Shown in pieces: positions 1 through 8,594 of a DNA stretch of 64,000 nt (the stretch's first letter is position 1; the number at the start of each line of letters is the position of its first letter). The translations under genes were made by a program, and so were the position numbers. Source of the DNA: Pseudomonadales bacterium (lineage in GTDB: Bacteria; Pseudomonadota; Gammaproteobacteria; Pseudomonadales; Azotimanducaceae); NCBI GenBank assembly GCA_024234635.1, contig JACKNX010000001.1:248001-312000 (forward strand), given 5' to 3'. A model generated the notes under the pieces. That model did no database searches, was not told where the DNA came from, and saw only the letters and a program-made list of their open reading frames with translations.

Positions 1-339
1 TGGACCCTGGGCACGGTGACGGCAACCGTCTGCCTCGGCGCTGCCTTTGCGGTCGTCGTGCAGAACGGACTGAGTCTGTTCAGCCTCGTGGCCCTGACAC
101 TGGTGGCCGGGCTCGGCCTCGATTACGCACTCTTCTACGCGCGCCCGCAGAGCGAGACGGCCATGCAGCTGACCACGCGCGCGGTGGGACTGTGCGCATT
201 TTCCAGTCTGGCCGTGTTCGGCATTCTCTCGTTCTCCGACGTACCCGTGTTGCGGGGCATCGGACTACCCGTGGCTGCCGGCGTCCTGGCGGCCTACGTC
301 CTGTCGCGGTTCGGCCGTCACACGACCAGCGGCACCTGA
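1..339 (+). CDS. MMPL/RND-type exporter, C-terminal fragment
   Basis: Only the last 113 codons are inside the window; the reading frame is open from base 1. The peptide is almost entirely hydrophobic and forms about four membrane segments, including VALTLVAGLGLDYALFYARP, which resembles the acidic transmembrane segment of the C-terminal half of MMPL exporters. Proteins of this family accompany aryl-polyene clusters and are thought to move the pigment lipid across the inner membrane. Its stop overlaps the convergent halogenase-like gene by 22 bases. The family call rests on the hydrophobic pattern, the Gly-Leu-Asp-Tyr motif and the neighbours. Confidence 0.7.
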   Translation, partial: WTLGTVTATVCLGAAFAVVVQNGLSLFSLVALTLVAGLGLDYALFYARPQSETAMQLTTRAVGLCAFSSLAVFGILSFSDVPVLRGIGLPVAAGVLAAYVLSRFGRHTTSGT

Positions 340-1883
340 CCGAACCGGGAGGCCGCCGGCAGCCGGGCGCCGCCCGCAAGTTCCCCGGCCACCGTTTCGA
401 GCAATGCCGCCATGTCGCCCAGGTAGTTCACCACCGTACGCAGGCCGGTCGCCGCACCGTGGCTGTCCTCCCGCAGCAGCTGCTGTTTCAGCGTGTGGAA
501 GGAACCGATCTCGTGATGATCGAAGAAGCCGCCCTCGCCACCGCAGCGGCGTTGCCGGCGACTCATATCGCGGAACAGCCGCTGCATGCGTGTATTGAGC
601 ACCGAGGCGCGCAGCAGCTCGGGATGCGCCTCGGCCATGAAGGCGCCATCCGCATAGCCCTTGCAGAAAAAGAGCTTGGCCAGCGCTCCCCAGTAGTAGG
701 CGTAATCCCAGACCGTCTTCAGCGCCATCAGGTCGCGATCGCCGAAGCCGCCATACTGGCCGCGGTAGATCGACAGCGTGTTCGCGAAGAAACTGAGGAA
801 GTACCGCTGAAACGCCGCATAGGTCTCGGCATCCGCGGCGCTGGCGATCAGCTCCGTGATGAAACCATTGGCAAAGGCAATGAAATCGCTGCCGGGTGAG
901 TAGAACGGGTCTGAAAACACACCTGCGTCACCGGTGAGCATCCAGCCGTCCTCGTGGAACAACTGCCGGCTGCCAACCGCATAGGATTTGAGCACGTGGA
1001 AATCGAGCACGGAGCGATTTTCCAGGGCGGCAGCCACCAGGGGATGTTCCCGACGCAACCAGTCGAGCAGCCCGGCGTGACTGCTTACCTCGTCGAGATC
1101 TACCAGCGTGGGGTCGAACACCAGCCCCACCGAGGTGCAGCCGGACGCCAGGGGAATGAGCCACACCCAGTAGCCAGGACCCGTGAAATGATTTGTTGAC
1201 AGCCGGCGCGACTTGCCATGACAGCGCGCGGCCCACTGCGCATCGTTGCTCCAGCGGTCGATGTCGAGCGCCCCTTCCACCCGCAGCCAGATGGCATGGT
1301 TGCGATGACGCACGGCACGGGACAGACCGGTCTGACTGCGCAGAAACGCCCGGCGCCCCGTGGCGTCCACGAGATAACGCGCCTGGATCGTCGATTCGCC
1401 GGCATCACTGCGAAGCGTTACCAGATGTGTTCGAACGCTTGTCGAAACCGAGCGGATGGTTGTGCCATCCAGCACGCTGACACCGGCCTGACGGTTCAGC
1501 ATCGTGAGGTGGTTCTCCAGCCTGCCACGGTCGATCTGGTAGGTGGGGATGGGCAGCACGCGGCTCACACCGATTTCGTCGTAACACGCCAGATCATCGC
1601 TGATGGGCGTTTCCCCGCGCAGGAACATACGCAGCCCGAATTTGGGCAGGTGCGCCTCGCGGAGGTGCGCCTCCAGGCCAAGCGTTCCTGCCAGGTAGGC
1701 TGAGGCAATTTCCACAGTCGACTCGCCGACCTTGTGAGCCCCCTCCGGAAACGGGTGACGGCGGTGCTCCAGCACCACGATGTCCAGCGATGGCGCCCGC
1801 TGCCGCAATTGCCGCGCCAGTGTCTGTCCGGCAAGCCCGCCGCCAAGGATGCAGACGTCGACACGGTTCAGGACCCCGTTCAC
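318..1883 (-). CDS. Flavin-dependent halogenase-like oxidoreductase of the aryl-polyene cluster
   Basis: A 521-residue FAD enzyme. The dinucleotide fold GGGLAG is at residues 14-19. A halogenase-type lysine lies in KVGEST at 51-56. The halogenase motif WVWLIP is at 239-244, GDA at 318-320, and FSDPFYSPG at 323-331 fits the second halogenase signature (F..P..S.G). Xanthomonadin clusters carry such an enzyme and their polyenes can be halogenated, so ring halogenation is the best guess; an oxidase role is possible. The GTG start at 1883 overlaps the TGA of the upstream chain-length factor. An open frame continues upstream to 1970, but that would require a long overlap. Confidence 0.8.
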   Translation of the reverse strand: MNGVLNRVDVCILGGGLAGQTLARQLRQRAPSLDIVVLEHRRHPFPEGAHKVGESTVEIASAYLAGTLGLEAHLREAHLPKFGLRMFLRGETPISDDLACYDEIGVSRVLPIPTYQIDRGRLENHLTMLNRQAGVSVLDGTTIRSVSTSVRTHLVTLRSDAGESTIQARYLVDATGRRAFLRSQTGLSRAVRHRNHAIWLRVEGALDIDRWSNDAQWAARCHGKSRRLSTNHFTGPGYWVWLIPLASGCTSVGLVFDPTLVDLDEVSSHAGLLDWLRREHPLVAAALENRSVLDFHVLKSYAVGSRQLFHEDGWMLTGDAGVFSDPFYSPGSDFIAFANGFITELIASAADAETYAAFQRYFLSFFANTLSIYRGQYGGFGDRDLMALKTVWDYAYYWGALAKLFFCKGYADGAFMAEAHPELLRASVLNTRMQRLFRDMSRRQRRCGGEGGFFDHHEIGSFHTLKQQLLREDSHGAATGLRTVVNYLGDMAALLETVAGELAGGARLPAASRFGQVPLVV

Positions 1884-2710
1884 GATGGTTTGCGCAGAAC
1901 GATGCGCAGCGATGCCGAGGGCGTTGCGGATATCCAGAGCGTACGTTCCCCGGCAAAGCCTGGCCCGCAAACCCGGACCACCGCCTCACACAGCGACAGC
2001 GCCTGGCCAACAGGATTGGCGCTGGCGAGCTGCGCCAGCGCCGGCGTGGACGGCGGCGTTGGCGAGGTCTGCCCGTCGACGTACGCAAGTTCGCAGTCGA
2101 TACCGGCTTGGCTGGCGGCCTGTTCACCCGCCTCCCCGCCGATGACCAGGGCACAGGCCAGCGACTCCCCGACAGGCAACAGGTCGGCAAAAGGCTGACG
2201 GTTGGCGATGTCGTAGCAGACCAGCAGCGTCGGCTGGCCGAACGCACGGGCCTGCGTCACCGCTTCGAGCAGGCCGGCGCCAACGCTGTTGACAAAACCG
2301 CCAACGAAAGTGCTCGGCGCATGGTTCGCGGCGCTGATACTCCAGTATCCGGCCGCCGCGTTGTGCACGGAATTGTGGAACCGGGTTGGCGAAAGCAGCT
2401 TCTCGGTCTGTGTGAGTTTGCGGCACATGTAGTCCGTGACGTCCGTATCGCCCAGCGCGGAGGCGAACACCGAGGGCACCAGCGTCTTGTCGACGCCCGC
2501 GTTCTCGCAGGCTTCATGCGCAACCATCACCGCGAGATTGACAAGCAGCCCGGCACGACGCTGCTCGCGAGCGGGAATGGCGGCAGGCCTGGGCGCAACG
2601 AATTCTGTCTCCGGCACAATGGCCGATGCGCCACGCACAACTTCGCCGAGCGCCCCGGCGCCCTGCAGACCACGACCCCAGATACCCATGCCAAGTATGG
2701 TGAATTTCAT
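1880..2710 (-). CDS. Beta-ketoacyl synthase chain-length-factor-like protein
   Basis: A 276-residue short ketosynthase-like protein. It has the FHNSVHNAAAGYWSI block (about residues 110-124) typical of the Ketoacyl-synt_2 family and lacks a normal Cys-His-His triad, as expected for a partner that shapes chain length and does not condense. ATG at 2710 overlaps the TGA of the ketosynthase (ATGA), so the two should be made in equal amounts and pair as KS/CLF, as known for aryl-polyene ketosynthases. Pairing here is inferred from position. Confidence 0.8.
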   Translation of the reverse strand: MKFTILGMGIWGRGLQGAGALGEVVRGASAIVPETEFVAPRPAAIPAREQRRAGLLVNLAVMVAHEACENAGVDKTLVPSVFASALGDTDVTDYMCRKLTQTEKLLSPTRFHNSVHNAAAGYWSISAANHAPSTFVGGFVNSVGAGLLEAVTQARAFGQPTLLVCYDIANRQPFADLLPVGESLACALVIGGEAGEQAASQAGIDCELAYVDGQTSPTPPSTPALAQLASANPVGQALSLCEAVVRVCGPGFAGERTLWISATPSASLRIVLRKPS

Positions 2711-3858
2711 GCGCGCGCAAACACCAGCGAACAGTTGTTACCGCCAAACCCGAACGAATTGCTCATTGCCGTGCGAAGGGATTGCTCCCTGCTCTCGAGC
2801 AGCAGGTCGAAGGGCGCCTCGTGACGCCGTGTATTGCAGGTCCCCGGAACCAGGCCGGTGAGCAGCGCGTCGATCACCAGTACAGCTTCGACGATGCCGG
2901 CGGCGCCAAGCGCATGGCCCGTGAAGCCTTTTGTTGCACTGAACACCGTTCGCGGCGCACCCATTTCGCCGCACACCAGAGCCTCGGTCTCGTCATTGGC
3001 GCGCGTACCGGTGCCATGCAGGTTGACGTAGTCGATGTCCGCCATCGTCATTCCGGCCTGCGCCAGCGCCCGCTCCATGCACAACCTGGCACCAAGACCG
3101 TCGGGCGGCGCACTGGACATATGGTAAGCATCGCAGCTCTCCCCGGCGCCGAGGAGCTGAACCGGCGCCGGTTCGCGCGTGAGCAGCACGAAGCCCGCCG
3201 CCTCGCCGAGGCTGATGCCCTGGCGATCGGGTGCAAACGGCGTGCAGGGCGCCGGCGAGACGAGCTGCAGGCTGTGAAACCCATAGATGACGCTCAGGCA
3301 CAGGGCATCGGCGCCGCCCACCACCACCGCGTCCACGAGCTCCTGGGTCAGCCATCGCTGCGCAACGGCAAACACCTTGGCACTGGAGGCGCAGGCGGCG
3401 CTCACGGTCAGACACGGCCCATGGATACCCAGGCGGTGGGCGACGTAGTCGCCCGGCGAATGTGGATTGTGGGTGCGTGGCTGCAGGAACCCCGCCGGCA
3501 GGTGGTCGCCTTCCGTGAGGTGCCGGTAGGCAGCCTCCGTACGATCGATGCCGGAAGTGCTCGTACCCATGACCACGCCGATGCGGTGCGAGGGCACCGT
3601 GGATCGCACCGCGTCGAGCGCCGACAGAAAGTTGTCCTGCGCCAGTGCCAGCTCGATGAGCCGGTTGTTGCGGCAGGCGAAGGCATCCGGCACGACGACC
3701 TCTTCCGGGAGGTCGACCGCACCCAGGTAGCACGGCACGTCGCAATCGGGCCAGTTTGCCGGCATCAGTCCTGACCGGTTTGCCGCCAGCGCCTGCCGCG
3801 TGGCGCCCATGCCCGCACCGAGCGCGGAACACAGCGTGAACGCCTGAACGTGGATCAT
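2707..3858 (-). CDS. Beta-ketoacyl-ACP synthase (aryl polyene chain extension)
   Basis: A 383-residue thiolase-fold condensing enzyme with an intact triad: Cys156 in SAACASSA, His281 in LHGTGTRANDE and His315 in KGFTGHALG, with Lys310. It would extend the aryl primer with malonyl-ACP together with the downstream chain-length factor. An upstream in-frame ATG at 4026 would add 56 residues that do not look like ketosynthase; the start at 3858 gives the usual N-terminus and leaves room for a divergent promoter. It heads the leftward operon with the CLF and the halogenase-like gene. Confidence 0.88.
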   Translation of the reverse strand: MIHVQAFTLCSALGAGMGATRQALAANRSGLMPANWPDCDVPCYLGAVDLPEEVVVPDAFACRNNRLIELALAQDNFLSALDAVRSTVPSHRIGVVMGTSTSGIDRTEAAYRHLTEGDHLPAGFLQPRTHNPHSPGDYVAHRLGIHGPCLTVSAACASSAKVFAVAQRWLTQELVDAVVVGGADALCLSVIYGFHSLQLVSPAPCTPFAPDRQGISLGEAAGFVLLTREPAPVQLLGAGESCDAYHMSSAPPDGLGARLCMERALAQAGMTMADIDYVNLHGTGTRANDETEALVCGEMGAPRTVFSATKGFTGHALGAAGIVEAVLVIDALLTGLVPGTCNTRRHEAPFDLLLESREQSLRTAMSNSFGFGGNNCSLVFARA

Positions 3859-4062
3859 GAACAGCGCAATCCGCGGAGGTGGACCCGACTGATGAAGTGA
3901 CGCATCTGGGCTGAAGACCTGATCGTGAATGGCGGGAAGCCTAACGATACGCTCTGCCATTGACCAGCCGGCTGCCCTGGTCCGGGTAACATGGGAATCT
4001 CCCGATTGCGTGTATGATTCCGACAACCCGCAGCCACCGCCGCTGCCCGCTACCGCAAGCTG
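3859..4062. promoter_or_regulatory. Divergent promoter region between the two aryl-polyene operons
   Basis: These 204 bases separate the leftward ketosynthase operon from the rightward acyltransferase operon, so both promoters should lie here. A possible rightward -10 box, TATGAT, is at 4013-4018, about 45 bases before the acyltransferase start. No good -35 box is visible at the proper spacing. No operator was recognised. Confidence 0.35.
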
Positions 4063-4872
4063 ATGTCGGATCTGACCCTGCCAAAGCCGAGCAAGTCCTG
4101 GACGCGCGCAGCGCGCGCCGCGGGTGTCACCGCCGGCTATCCGTTCTTTGCGCTGGGCTGCTGCGTGCTGGCCGTGCTGCTGGCCGTCTCGCCGCTTCTG
4201 GTGTCACGCCCAACGCAGCGCCGGATTCTGGCTCGCCGTCTTGCGCACCACTTCGCCAGGCTGTTCATCTGGGTTACCAACCGGGCAGCACTGACCGACG
4301 TGCGTTTCGAGCCGCTGCCGCCGGTCGAGGGTACGCTGCTCGTCGCCAATCATCCCACGCTGATGGATGCAATCTGGCTGATCGCGCGTCTGCCGTCGGC
4401 GGTTTGTGTGCTCAAGGCAGACCTGGAACGCTTCCGGGTGTTGCGATTTCTCGTGAACCGGCTGGGATACCTGTCCAATGCCGATCCGGAAAAGGTGCTG
4501 GCCAGTGCCTGCGCGCGACTGGCCGCTGGGGAGACGCTGCTGATGTTTCCGGAAGGCACCCGTACCACACCGGGCGCGCCACTCGCCTTCAGCACCGGCG
4601 CCGCGGAGATTGCGCTGCGCTCCGGCGCTGCCGTCCAGACCCTGGTACTGCATACGAGAGGCACCTATCTCAGCAAGGCAAGGCCCTGGTGGTACTTTCC
4701 CGACGAGCGCATCTTCTGGCAGTTGCAGAGCGGCCCTCGTTTCGCGCCACGGACACCCGCACCCGCCGGTTCATTGAAAGACCAGCGCGCGGCACGGCGG
4801 GCCTACACCGCGGAACTGCAGCGAGTGATCCAGACGGCACTTGCCCGCGCAGGGCACAATGGCACCAACTGA
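4063..4872 (+). CDS. Lysophospholipid acyltransferase-like protein
   Basis: A 269-residue PlsC-family acyltransferase. It has an N-terminal membrane segment (about residues 22-46), the acceptor motif NHPTLMD with the catalytic His/Asp pair, and FPEGTRT further on. The protein is a normal length for a one-domain member. In aryl-polyene clusters this family is thought to attach or transfer the polyene acyl chain to a membrane lipid. It is the first gene of the rightward operon; the ACP follows within about 25 bases. The precise acceptor cannot be read from the sequence. Confidence 0.85.
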   Translation: MSDLTLPKPSKSWTRAARAAGVTAGYPFFALGCCVLAVLLAVSPLLVSRPTQRRILARRLAHHFARLFIWVTNRAALTDVRFEPLPPVEGTLLVANHPTLMDAIWLIARLPSAVCVLKADLERFRVLRFLVNRLGYLSNADPEKVLASACARLAAGETLLMFPEGTRTTPGAPLAFSTGAAEIALRSGAAVQTLVLHTRGTYLSKARPWWYFPDERIFWQLQSGPRFAPRTPAPAGSLKDQRAARRAYTAELQRVIQTALARAGHNGTN

Positions 4873-4899
4873 CGGATGATGGGAGGACGTACCGCCGTG

Positions 4900-5130
4900 A
4901 TGACCGACGCGCAGGAGAAGCTGAAGCGCATACTCGTCGAGGAGTTCGAGATCGATGCCGGTCTGATCCGACCGGACGCACACCTTTTGGACGACCTCGA
5001 CATCGACAGCATCGATGCCGTGGACATTCTGGCCCGGCTACGCGAACTCACCGGCAAATCGCTGCCCTCGGAAGCGCTGCGCTCGGTGCGCACCGTGGGT
5101 GACGTCATCGCCCTGCTCGACGGCGACTGA
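4900..5130 (+). CDS. Acyl carrier protein
   Basis: A 76-residue acidic ACP with the phosphopantetheine site DIDSID, Ser37. The ATG at 4900 lies 13 bases after a GGGAGG ribosome-binding site at about 4881-4886; the GTG at 4897 is an alternative, and an upstream ATG at 4876 would ignore that site. It would carry the growing aryl polyene for the ketosynthases, ketoreductase and dehydratases encoded around it. Aryl-polyene clusters often have two ACPs; only one is seen here, so another may lie left of the window. Confidence 0.88.
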   Translation: MTDAQEKLKRILVEEFEIDAGLIRPDAHLLDDLDIDSIDAVDILARLRELTGKSLPSEALRSVRTVGDVIALLDGD

Positions 5131-5140
5131 CCGCACGCGC

Positions 5141-5698
5141 ATGAAGGTATCCAGGCTGGCACTTGTCCTGGGTCTGATGGCCTTTCCCCTCAGCGTTCCA
5201 TGGCTGCTGGACAGGGTATCGCCGGGCTGGATAGTCGGCGTCTTCGGCCTGCTGATAACCCTGCGTCTGCTACTGTGGCGTACCCACCCCGGGCTGCGGC
5301 TGACGGTACTGCTCGCGGCGCTGCTGTTCGTCGCGGCCGCCGTTGCGGATCCCGCACTGCAACTCTTTCGCCTTTATCCGGCCCTGGTCAATTGCGCACT
5401 GGCCACCGCATGCGCCTACACACTGGTTCGGCCACCGTCCGCCATGGAGCGGCTGTCGCGCGCGATGGGCATGACAGTGTCGCCACCGGGGGTGATCTAC
5501 ACCCGTCGCCTGACGGCGGTATGGCTTGCGTTTTTCCTCGGTAACGCAGGAATTTCTCTCTACACCACACTCTTTGCCAGTCTCGATACGTGGGCGCTCT
5601 ACAACGGGTTCGTCAGCTATGGCCTCACCGCACTGCTCATCGTCGGCGAATATCCCGTGCGACGGCGGTACCAGCGCCTGCATCACGTCGCACCATGA
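5141..5698 (+). CDS. Inner-membrane protein conserved in aryl-polyene clusters
   Basis: A 185-residue protein with about five hydrophobic segments (starting MKVSRLALVLGLMAFPL) and no catalytic motif I can identify. A membrane protein of this size and position, COG4648-like, is usual between the ACP and the dehydratase of aryl-polyene clusters. Its role is unknown. The ATG is 11 bases after the ACP stop, and its own TGA overlaps the next ATG (ATGA). Confidence 0.7.
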   Translation: MKVSRLALVLGLMAFPLSVPWLLDRVSPGWIVGVFGLLITLRLLLWRTHPGLRLTVLLAALLFVAAAVADPALQLFRLYPALVNCALATACAYTLVRPPSAMERLSRAMGMTVSPPGVIYTRRLTAVWLAFFLGNAGISLYTTLFASLDTWALYNGFVSYGLTALLIVGEYPVRRRYQRLHHVAP

Positions 5699-6186
5699 AG
5701 ATCCCCGACATCCGACTTCTGACCGCCGAACAGTGCCGGGCGCTGCACAATGACAACGCGCAGACCCTGGACGGACTGCCCATAGGCGCCCAGGGTGTGC
5801 TGCCGGTGACCACGACCACCTGGAACGATTACTACCGTTGCGCCCCGCCGCCCGCCGATGAACCCTGGTGGTTGTGCAGGGAGACGACACCAACCACGTA
5901 CGACGGCCTGTTGTGGGTGGACCACGGCCTGGCGGCGTTTGCCGGTCACTTCCCAGGCGCCCCCGTGCTACCCGGTGTAATTCTCCTGCTGTGGATGGAA
6001 CAGGCCGCAGGCGACGCCTTTGGTCCACTGACCTTCACGGGCCTGCGCGACGTGAAGTTCCGCGCGCCGGTGACGCCCGGAACCCACCTGCTCCTGCGAT
6101 TGACCCGCGACACGGGGCGGGTGACGTTTGCCTGGTCCTGCGCCGGGGAACGCCGCGCCCAGGGCGTGTTGCTGCATCATGACTGA
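5695..6186 (+). CDS. Hotdog-fold dehydratase-like protein (FabZ/ApeI type)
   Basis: A 163-residue protein whose centre, HFPGAPVLPG, is the active-site loop of FabA/FabZ-type 3-hydroxyacyl-ACP dehydratases, with the catalytic His. In FabZ the loop is followed by a catalytic Glu in the long helix; here that position reads Leu (VILLLWMEQAAG), with a Glu three residues further on. It may use a shifted acid or act as the scaffold half of a pair with the second dehydratase at 7374. ATG overlaps the previous TGA. Confidence 0.75.
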   Translation: MKIPDIRLLTAEQCRALHNDNAQTLDGLPIGAQGVLPVTTTTWNDYYRCAPPPADEPWWLCRETTPTTYDGLLWVDHGLAAFAGHFPGAPVLPGVILLLWMEQAAGDAFGPLTFTGLRDVKFRAPVTPGTHLLLRLTRDTGRVTFAWSCAGERRAQGVLLHHD

Positions 6187-6913
6187 CTTGCACTGCATCA
6201 TCATTCCGCACTACCGGCACCTGGAACCGCTGATGGCAATGCTGCCGCGCCTGAGTGCCACGGGTCTGCCTGTATACGTTGTGGATGACGCAAGTGGCGA
6301 CGATGTCGTTGCGGCGCTGCGTGCCGCCCTGTCCCGCTGGCCTGCGCTTACCCTGCTGATACGTAAACGCAACGGCGGCAAGGGCGCCGCCATGCTTACG
6401 GGGCTGCGCCAGGCGGCCGCGGACGGGTTTACGCATGCCCTGTCGATGGATGCCGACGGCCAGCACGCCATCGACGACATTCCCCGTTTCCTCGCGCACT
6501 CCCGCAAGGCCCCCGACGCAATCATCACCGGCAAACCGCTGTTCGGCGACGACATCCCGCCTTCCCGACTGCACGGCCGCAAGCTCACCAACGGCCTGGT
6601 GCGCCTGGTGAGCGGGCAGCCCATCGCGGACGCGATGTGCGGCTTTCGCGTGTACCCGATACGTTGCGCGCTGGATCTGTGCAGCCACATCAGCTACCGC
6701 ACGCGCATGGAGTTCGACGTGGAGATCATCGTCAGGGCCGCCTGGCGGGGCATCGCCATTCACTCGCTGCCGACCCGCGTCGTCTACCCGGAGGGCGGCG
6801 CCTCGCACTTTCATCTGTTTCGCGACAACGTCAGACTGGTGGCGATGCACACCCTGTTGATAGTGGAAGGTCTGGCACGTCGGCTCCTGGCACGCCCGAG
6901 GCGCAGACAATGA
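6179..6913 (+). CDS. Family 2 glycosyltransferase
   Basis: A 244-residue GT-A enzyme of dolichol-phosphate-mannose-synthase type. It has VVDDASGDD (residues 33-41), a KRNGGKGAAMLTGL block and the metal-binding DADGQH. There is no C-terminal membrane anchor. Aryl-polyene clusters commonly contain a GT2 enzyme, thought to add a sugar or related head group linking the pigment to lipid. It overlaps the upstream dehydratase by 8 bases and the downstream thioesterase by 4. Donor and acceptor are unknown. Confidence 0.85.
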   Translation: MTDLHCIIIPHYRHLEPLMAMLPRLSATGLPVYVVDDASGDDVVAALRAALSRWPALTLLIRKRNGGKGAAMLTGLRQAAADGFTHALSMDADGQHAIDDIPRFLAHSRKAPDAIITGKPLFGDDIPPSRLHGRKLTNGLVRLVSGQPIADAMCGFRVYPIRCALDLCSHISYRTRMEFDVEIIVRAAWRGIAIHSLPTRVVYPEGGASHFHLFRDNVRLVAMHTLLIVEGLARRLLARPRRRQ

Positions 6914-7377
6914 GGGAGCGTCGACGACTGTGGCAGAAGGGCTGGCCGGAGCATCCCGGGCTGCGGGGTGAAGCCGAGATCGTCGTGCCATTCCAGGATG
7001 CGGACCCCACCGGCATGGCGTGGCACGGCAACTACTTTCGTTACTACGACGCGGCGCGCGTGCAACTGCTGGGCAAACTGGGCTTCGGCTACCGCGATAT
7101 GGCCGCGGCCGGACAGATCTGGCCCGTGGTCGAAACGCGCGTACGCTATGCGCGCAGCCTGCGTTTCGGGGAGCAGGTAACCGTTACCGCGCAGCTGGTG
7201 GAATGGGAATTCCGCCTGCGTATCCACTACACCATCTGCACCGCGGACGGACTGCTGGCCAACGAAGCCGTGACCGTGCAGGTGCCTGTGGCGTCAGCGA
7301 CGGAGACCATCGTGCTGGGATCCCCATCCTGGCTGCTCGCCCGCATCGACGCCCTGATTTCGGCCCCCCCAGGGTGA
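6910..7377 (+). CDS. Acyl thioesterase, 4-hydroxybenzoyl-CoA thioesterase family
   Basis: A 155-residue hotdog protein. The motif FQDADPTGMAWHGNYFRYYD near residue 30 is the active site of the 4HBT family, with the catalytic Asp before the Gly-Met helix start. In aryl-polyene pathways such an enzyme is thought to release or proofread acyl-ACP intermediates. ATG at 6910 overlaps the glycosyltransferase TGA. The hydrolysed ester cannot be identified. Confidence 0.85.
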   Translation: MRERRRLWQKGWPEHPGLRGEAEIVVPFQDADPTGMAWHGNYFRYYDAARVQLLGKLGFGYRDMAAAGQIWPVVETRVRYARSLRFGEQVTVTAQLVEWEFRLRIHYTICTADGLLANEAVTVQVPVASATETIVLGSPSWLLARIDALISAPPG

Positions 7378-7862
7378 ACGCGGACCTGGAGAACACGGAC
7401 CTGGACAGGCTGCTGCCGCATCGGCCGCCGATGCAACTGCTCAGCCGGGTGCTGCGTGCTGATGCCACCTCGTGCTGGGCAGAGGTGGACATTCACCCCG
7501 GCAGCCGCTTCCTCCGCAATGGCGAAGTGCCTGCGCTGGTTGGGCTGGAGTACCTGGCACAGACCGCTGCCGCCTACTTCGCACTGCACTCACCGGCAGG
7601 CGCGGGCGCGCCGCGCCCGGGCAAGCTGATCGCCTGCCGGCAGTTCCGGAGCCGCTGCACCGGCTTCGCCACGAATACCTGTCTGCTGCTGGGCGTTCAC
7701 CTCGTTGCCGGCAATCCCGATACGGCTGGCGCGCCGGGTCTGATAAAGTTTCGCGGGGAAATCACTGAAACGGAGAAGACATCCGACGACGCCGGGCGCA
7801 TGCCGGGGCATCCTGGCACCGCGATGCCGCTCGTCGTCGCAGAGCTGTCCGTCTATCTATGA
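7374..7862 (+). CDS. Second hotdog dehydratase-like protein (ApeP type)
   Basis: A 162-residue protein beginning DRLLPHRPPMQLLSRVL, the start of the hotdog fold in the FabZ-like ApeP dehydratases, and with VGLEYLAQTAAAYFALH as the central helix including a Glu (E in GLEY) at the catalytic position. It therefore looks catalytically more complete than the dehydratase at 5695, and the two may form a mixed dimer. The GTG start overlaps the thioesterase stop (GTGA), and the stop overlaps FabG. Confidence 0.75.
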   Translation: MNADLENTDLDRLLPHRPPMQLLSRVLRADATSCWAEVDIHPGSRFLRNGEVPALVGLEYLAQTAAAYFALHSPAGAGAPRPGKLIACRQFRSRCTGFATNTCLLLGVHLVAGNPDTAGAPGLIKFRGEITETEKTSDDAGRMPGHPGTAMPLVVAELSVYL

Positions 7863-8587
7863 ACCGATCCATTCTGGTCACCGGCGCCAGCCGGGGTATC
7901 GGCCGCGCCATTGCGGGGGCGCTGGCGCGGGACGGCTTCACCGTGGTGGTGCATTACGCGCATCGCGAGGATCTGGCAATAGCCTGCCGCGATGAAATAC
8001 TCGCGGCGGGGGGCCACGCGCGAACGCTGGGTTTCGATGTCGCCGACCGCGCCGCCTGCAGCGCGGTCCTCGAGGCTGACATGGCCGCGCACGGCGCTTA
8101 CTACGGCGTTGTGCTCAATGCCGGCATCACCCGCGACCAGGCTCTGCCGATGATGGCGGACGAGGAATGGGACGCGGTGATCCATACCAACCTGGACAGC
8201 TTCTACAACGTGCTCAAACCCGTGGTGATGCCAATGATCCGGCAACGGAGCGGGGGCCGCATCGTTGTTGTGTCCTCCGTATCGGGGCTCACCGGCAATC
8301 GCGGACAGACCAACTACGCCGCGTCCAAGGCCGGGCTCATTGGCGCGGCCAAGTCACTTGCGCTGGAGCTGGCCAAGCGCAATATCACCGTGAACTGCGT
8401 GGCACCCGGCTTCATCGCCACGGACATGACACAAGCAGTGCCGGAAGAGCTGGTGAAGAATCAGATTCCGCTGCGTCGGGTCGGCCAGCCCGATGACGTG
8501 GCGCCCGTGGTGTCGTTCCTGTGCTCCGACGCCGCAGCGTACATTACCCGCCAGGTAGTCGCGGTCGACGGCGGCATGACGGGATGA
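7859..8587 (+). CDS. fabG: 3-oxoacyl-ACP reductase, FabG-like
   Basis: A 242-residue short-chain dehydrogenase. It has the NADP-binding TGASRGIG (residues 8-15), NAG, the catalytic Ser in VVSSVSG, YAASKAG with the Tyr/Lys pair, and the FabG-like ending FLCSDAAAYITRQVVAVDGG. It would reduce the 3-keto group in each polyene extension cycle. The ATG overlaps the previous stop. This is probably the pathway-dedicated FabG and not the only one in the genome. Confidence 0.9.
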   Translation: MNRSILVTGASRGIGRAIAGALARDGFTVVVHYAHREDLAIACRDEILAAGGHARTLGFDVADRAACSAVLEADMAAHGAYYGVVLNAGITRDQALPMMADEEWDAVIHTNLDSFYNVLKPVVMPMIRQRSGGRIVVVSSVSGLTGNRGQTNYAASKAGLIGAAKSLALELAKRNITVNCVAPGFIATDMTQAVPEELVKNQIPLRRVGQPDDVAPVVSFLCSDAAAYITRQVVAVDGGMTG

Positions 8588-8594
8588 GCACCGG

